Of a DNA stretch of 64,000 nt, positions 61,467 through 64,000 are shown one piece after another (within the stretch, counting starts at the first letter, position 1; every line of letters begins with the position of its first letter). Source of the DNA: Nodosilinea nodulosa PCC 7104 (GTDB lineage Bacteria > Cyanobacteriota > Cyanobacteriia > Phormidesmidales > Phormidesmidaceae); the NCBI RefSeq assembly GCF_000309385.1, contig NZ_JH976537.1, positions 206,128 through 270,127 of the forward strand. The letters run 5' to 3'. Both the position numbers and the translations under genes were made by a program. Under the pieces are notes generated by a model, which saw nothing but the letters and a program-made list of their open reading frames with translations, made no database searches and had not been told where the DNA came from.

Positions 61467-63344
61467 ATGCGACGGATGCGACGAGAAGACTGGACCCTAC
61501 TGACGGCGGGCCTGCTGGTAGTCCTGGCCGCTATTCTTTTAATTGCCCTGGAACCCCGCCTGCCCACCGTCGATTCACCCTCCGAGGCCACGGCCGTGCC
61601 CACCCAACTCCTGAGCGATCCCTTCTTGCAGTACCCCACCCCCGGTGCCGTACGGGTGGTTTGGTTCACCGAGTTTGAGGGCCAAGACCACCAGGTGAAA
61701 TGGGGATCGCCCGCACAGCAGCCCAGCGCTAGCTTACCCAACCAGGCGGCGGCTACCACAACCCAACTGCCCCGCACCCGAGAAGATGCCCAGTCGCGGC
61801 TCGACCATCCCAATTTTGCCGATCTAAAGCAGACGGTGCCGCGCCCCATCTGGCGCCATGAGGCGCTGGTGACCGGCCTGCCGCCGGGGCAGCGGGTGCC
61901 CTACCAGGTGACGAGCACCGCCGCCGATGGCACCACCGCCGCAAGCCGGGTGTTTACCCTAACCGGAGCCCCGATCGCGGGTCAGCCGCTCAAGGTACTG
62001 CTGACCTCCGACCATCAAAATATGCCGATGGTAGCCGCCAATCTACAAAAGGTAGAAGAAACCCTGGGCCAGGTGGATGCGGTGTTTTTTGCGGGCGATC
62101 TGGTCAACATTCCCGATCGCGCCTCCGAGTGGTTTGACGACAGCCGGGGCTGCGGCTTTTTTCCCTGTTTGCAGGGCAACACCCGCTACGGCCTGGAGCG
62201 CAATGGCCGCACCGTGAACTACCGGGGCGGCGAAATCATCCAGCACGCGCCGCTGTTTCCAATTTTGGGCAACCACGAGGTAATGGGGCGATTCGCCGCC
62301 ACCACCCCCCTCAAGGATCAGTTTGGCAATCCTGTGCCGCGCCCCGTGGCGGTAGGCTTGTACGAGGCCAACGCCGACCTGTATAACCCCAGCGGCGACC
62401 CTGCCCTGCGCCGCCAGTGGATCATTAACAATTCGTTCAACAGTGACACCTACGAGGCCCTGTTTAGCCTGCCAGTCACCCAGGTGCCCAACCCCGATCG
62501 CCCCGAAACCACCAGCCGCTACTACGCCATCACCCTGGGAGACATTCGCCTGGTGTCGCTCTACGTCACCCAAATCTGGCGCTCCTACGACCTCGACGCC
62601 GCCACGCGGGGCCGCTACCAGGAGCGCGAAGCCGACCTGGGCACCCCGCAAAACTGGGGCCACGGCCAGCACATTTTTGAGCCGATCGAGCGGGGCAGTT
62701 TGCAGTACCAGTGGCTAGAGCAGGAGCTGGCCAGCGAAGCCTTTCGCCAGGCCAAATACAAGGTGGTGATGATGCACCACCCGCCCCACACCCTGGGCGA
62801 CAACATCGTGCCCCCATTTACCACCCCGGTGCCCCACTACGATCGCGATGGGCAGGGCCAGCTCACCGCCGTGCGCTACCAGTACCCCCGCGCCCAGGAC
62901 CACATCGCCCGCGACCTGGTGCCCCTGCTGGAGCAGGCCGGGGTAGACCTGGTCTTCTACGGCCACTCGCACCTGTGGAATCGCTTTGTGTCGTCCCGGG
63001 GCACCCACTACCTGGAGACCTCTAACGTCGGCAACTCCTACGGCGCCTTCTGGAAGGATGCCGCCCGGCCCGTGCCCCCGGAAACCATTGCGGGTTCCAT
63101 GGTGACCTATTCCCCCAGCGACTACGCCGCCCAGGGCGACCCCAACGGCCTGGAGCCAGTGGTGCCAACCCTGGCCCCCCTCCTCGACGACAGCGGTCAG
63201 CCCCTGCCCTACATCGCCAGCAACGACATCACCGCTTTTAGCGTCTTTGAAACCGAGACCGGCACCGTCAGCAGCTACTACTTCGATACCCGCAGACCAG
63301 AGTCGGCGGTGGTGAAGTTTGACGAGTTTACCCTGGGCAAGTGA
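61467..63344 (+). CDS. Secreted metallophosphoesterase (purple acid phosphatase-like)
   Basis: Calcineurin-like phosphoesterase of 625 residues. An N-terminal signal anchor (WTLLTAGLLVVLAAILLIAL) is followed by a fibronectin-like N-terminal domain (about 50-175). The catalytic domain has VLLTSDHQN, FFAGDLVN (Asp211), LGNHE (268-271 for GNHE), MMHHPPH (His437/His438) and GHSH (499-502). The di-metal ligand set is complete, although the first motif is SDHQN rather than the usual DxH. Likely role: extracytoplasmic phosphate scavenging from organic phosphate. Divergent from the TonB-like gene. Confidence 0.88.
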   Translation: MRRMRREDWTLLTAGLLVVLAAILLIALEPRLPTVDSPSEATAVPTQLLSDPFLQYPTPGAVRVVWFTEFEGQDHQVKWGSPAQQPSASLPNQAAATTTQLPRTREDAQSRLDHPNFADLKQTVPRPIWRHEALVTGLPPGQRVPYQVTSTAADGTTAASRVFTLTGAPIAGQPLKVLLTSDHQNMPMVAANLQKVEETLGQVDAVFFAGDLVNIPDRASEWFDDSRGCGFFPCLQGNTRYGLERNGRTVNYRGGEIIQHAPLFPILGNHEVMGRFAATTPLKDQFGNPVPRPVAVGLYEANADLYNPSGDPALRRQWIINNSFNSDTYEALFSLPVTQVPNPDRPETTSRYYAITLGDIRLVSLYVTQIWRSYDLDAATRGRYQEREADLGTPQNWGHGQHIFEPIERGSLQYQWLEQELASEAFRQAKYKVVMMHHPPHTLGDNIVPPFTTPVPHYDRDGQGQLTAVRYQYPRAQDHIARDLVPLLEQAGVDLVFYGHSHLWNRFVSSRGTHYLETSNVGNSYGAFWKDAARPVPPETIAGSMVTYSPSDYAAQGDPNGLEPVVPTLAPLLDDSGQPLPYIASNDITAFSVFETETGTVSSYYFDTRRPESAVVKFDEFTLGK

Positions 63345-63378
63345 GCGCGGCGGTGAACGGCGCCCACGTCGAACCCCC

Positions 63379-63671
63379 TATAGCCATAGTCATGTTAGGT
63401 AAAATATCCAGAAACCCTATGAAACCTGAGTTCGGGATAACGCGGTCCCCTCCTTGGAGGGGTGCCCGAAGGGCGGGGTGGGTTAAACCTACGGCAAAAT
63501 ACAAGTTTCTAGATAGGGTGAGTTGCCATGCTGGCATAGACAACCCACCCCTACCCCTCCCAAGGAGGGGACAGTGGGCCTGCTTTGCCAAGGTCTTTTC
63601 TGATCCCGAACTCAGGTTATGAACGTTCAAACTTTTGAACGTTCACAGAAGACACGGCTTAACCAGACTGG
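63379..63671 (+). repeat. Dispersed palindrome-centred repeat, copy B (interrupted)
   Basis: The same element as 28698-28789, in opposite orientation, carrying the GAACGTTCAAAC/TTTGAACGTTC core at 63620-63645. Removing 63423-63622 leaves 93 bp that aligns end to end with the 92-bp copy A. It lies between two convergent genes, as does copy A. Confidence 0.85.
63423..63618. mobile_element. MITE-like insertion, 196 bp, with TIRs and 4-bp target duplication
   Basis: Terminal inverted repeats AACCTGAGTTCGGGAT (63423-63438) and ATCCCGAACTCAGGTT (63603-63618) are exact over 16 bp. The flanks carry a direct ATGA duplication (63419-63422 and 63619-63622). Sub-terminal arms GTCCCCTCCTTGG and CCAAGGAGGGGAC-like sequences also pair. 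There is no coding capacity. The intact copy A at 28.7 kb shows the pre-insertion sequence. Confidence 0.85.
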
Positions 63672-63756
63672 CTACGGCCTACCTCCGATCCCCAGGGCCA
63701 ACCTGTAGGGGCGTTGGGGCAGCCATGCCCAATCAGAATTCTCCAGCCGGATTTGG

Positions 63757-64000
63757 TTAGCCCCGTTCTGCGTAGGGTTCGGTGGCGAGAAATTGGCCAA
63801 TCAGGTACAGCGACCCGCACAATACCCTGAGGCGACCTGGGGTATGGCCTATGGCGACCAGCCCATCCCTTAGAGAACCATGGTGCCGGCACTGGGCCAG
63901 GCCTGGGCAGGCCGATCGCGCGATCGCCCCCAAATCTTCTGGCATGGCCGTTTCATGCCCCGGCACCGGCACCAGGTGCAGGGCGTCGCCGGGCCGCAGC
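63757..64000 (-). CDS. folC: Folylpolyglutamate/dihydrofolate synthase FolC, 3' end only
   Basis: The C-terminal about 81 residues of FolC, running off the window edge. Visible features are HLVPVPGHETAMPEDL, a poorly conserved helix region, and the family ending RVLCGSLYLIGQFLA before the stop at 63757-63759. FolC ligates glutamate to folates. The active-site half is outside the window. It converges on the repeat region that separates it from the phosphoesterase gene. Confidence 0.8.
   Translation of the reverse strand, partial: LRPGDALHLVPVPGHETAMPEDLGAIARSACPGLAQCRHHGSLRDGLVAIGHTPGRLRVLCGSLYLIGQFLATEPYAERG

Overview
The window comes from a GC-rich cyanobacterium. The evidence is the very frequent HIP1 octamer GCGATCGC, plus families largely confined to cyanobacteria or best known there: DUF4336, DUF3122, a LabA-like NYN protein, an exosortase beside an HpsJ-like protein, a NucA-like nuclease, a group-2 sigma factor and a RarA-methyltransferase fusion. 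A filamentous Leptolyngbya/Nodosilinea-like genus would fit, but that is only a guess. I found no rRNA, tRNA or CRISPR array.

Layout. 0-9.7 kb is housekeeping and stress: a 5'-truncated repeat protein, a DUF4336 protein, methionine sulfoxide reductase B, a cytosine-deaminase-like amidohydrolase, a DnaJ-type co-chaperone, a HAD hydrolase, nickel superoxide dismutase with its maturation protease, and a secreted NucA-like nuclease. After a 0.7-kb gene-free gap and a LabA-like gene comes a surface-polysaccharide locus (11-28.6 kb). It holds seven glycosyltransferases, a Wzy-like polymerase, an acyltransferase and the Wzt/Wzm ABC exporter on the minus strand, then an outer-membrane export protein (Wza/OPX) and a Wzc-like co-polymerase with a decayed kinase domain on the plus strand.

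At 28.8-35 kb there is a sorting module (exosortase, HpsJ-like protein, YdcF-family protein, and a Ser/Thr-rich protein ending in a VPLE-type C-terminal sorting signal). A single-frame fusion of a glycosyltransferase, a degenerate EAL domain and a response-regulator receiver follows. An IS110-family element sits at 35.4-36.4 kb. Next come a prolyl oligopeptidase, a 1116-residue protein of unknown function, a small zinc-ribbon membrane protein, an SGNH hydrolase and an AT-rich SDR-type sugar-nucleotide gene.

46.2-56.6 kb is a sulfide/persulfide island. A TauE exporter and a rhodanese-DUF2892 protein diverge from an ArsR regulator. They are followed by a DUF2892 protein, sulfide:quinone reductase, a second ArsR regulator, DUF3122, an SCP2-like protein, another rhodanese and an RND pump. 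AT-rich dyads lie in the promoter regions. The window ends with the RarA-methyltransferase fusion, a DUF4160 gene joined to a DUF2442 remnant, a sigma factor, a TonB-like protein, a metallophosphoesterase and the 3' end of folC.

The points most worth a second look are the glycosyltransferase-EAL-receiver fusion, the VPLE-signal protein without a signal peptide beside the exosortase, the pseudo-kinase co-polymerase, the sulfide island with its AT-rich dyads, and a palindromic dispersed repeat present twice. One copy of that repeat is interrupted by a 196-bp MITE-like insertion with 16-bp inverted ends and a 4-bp target duplication.
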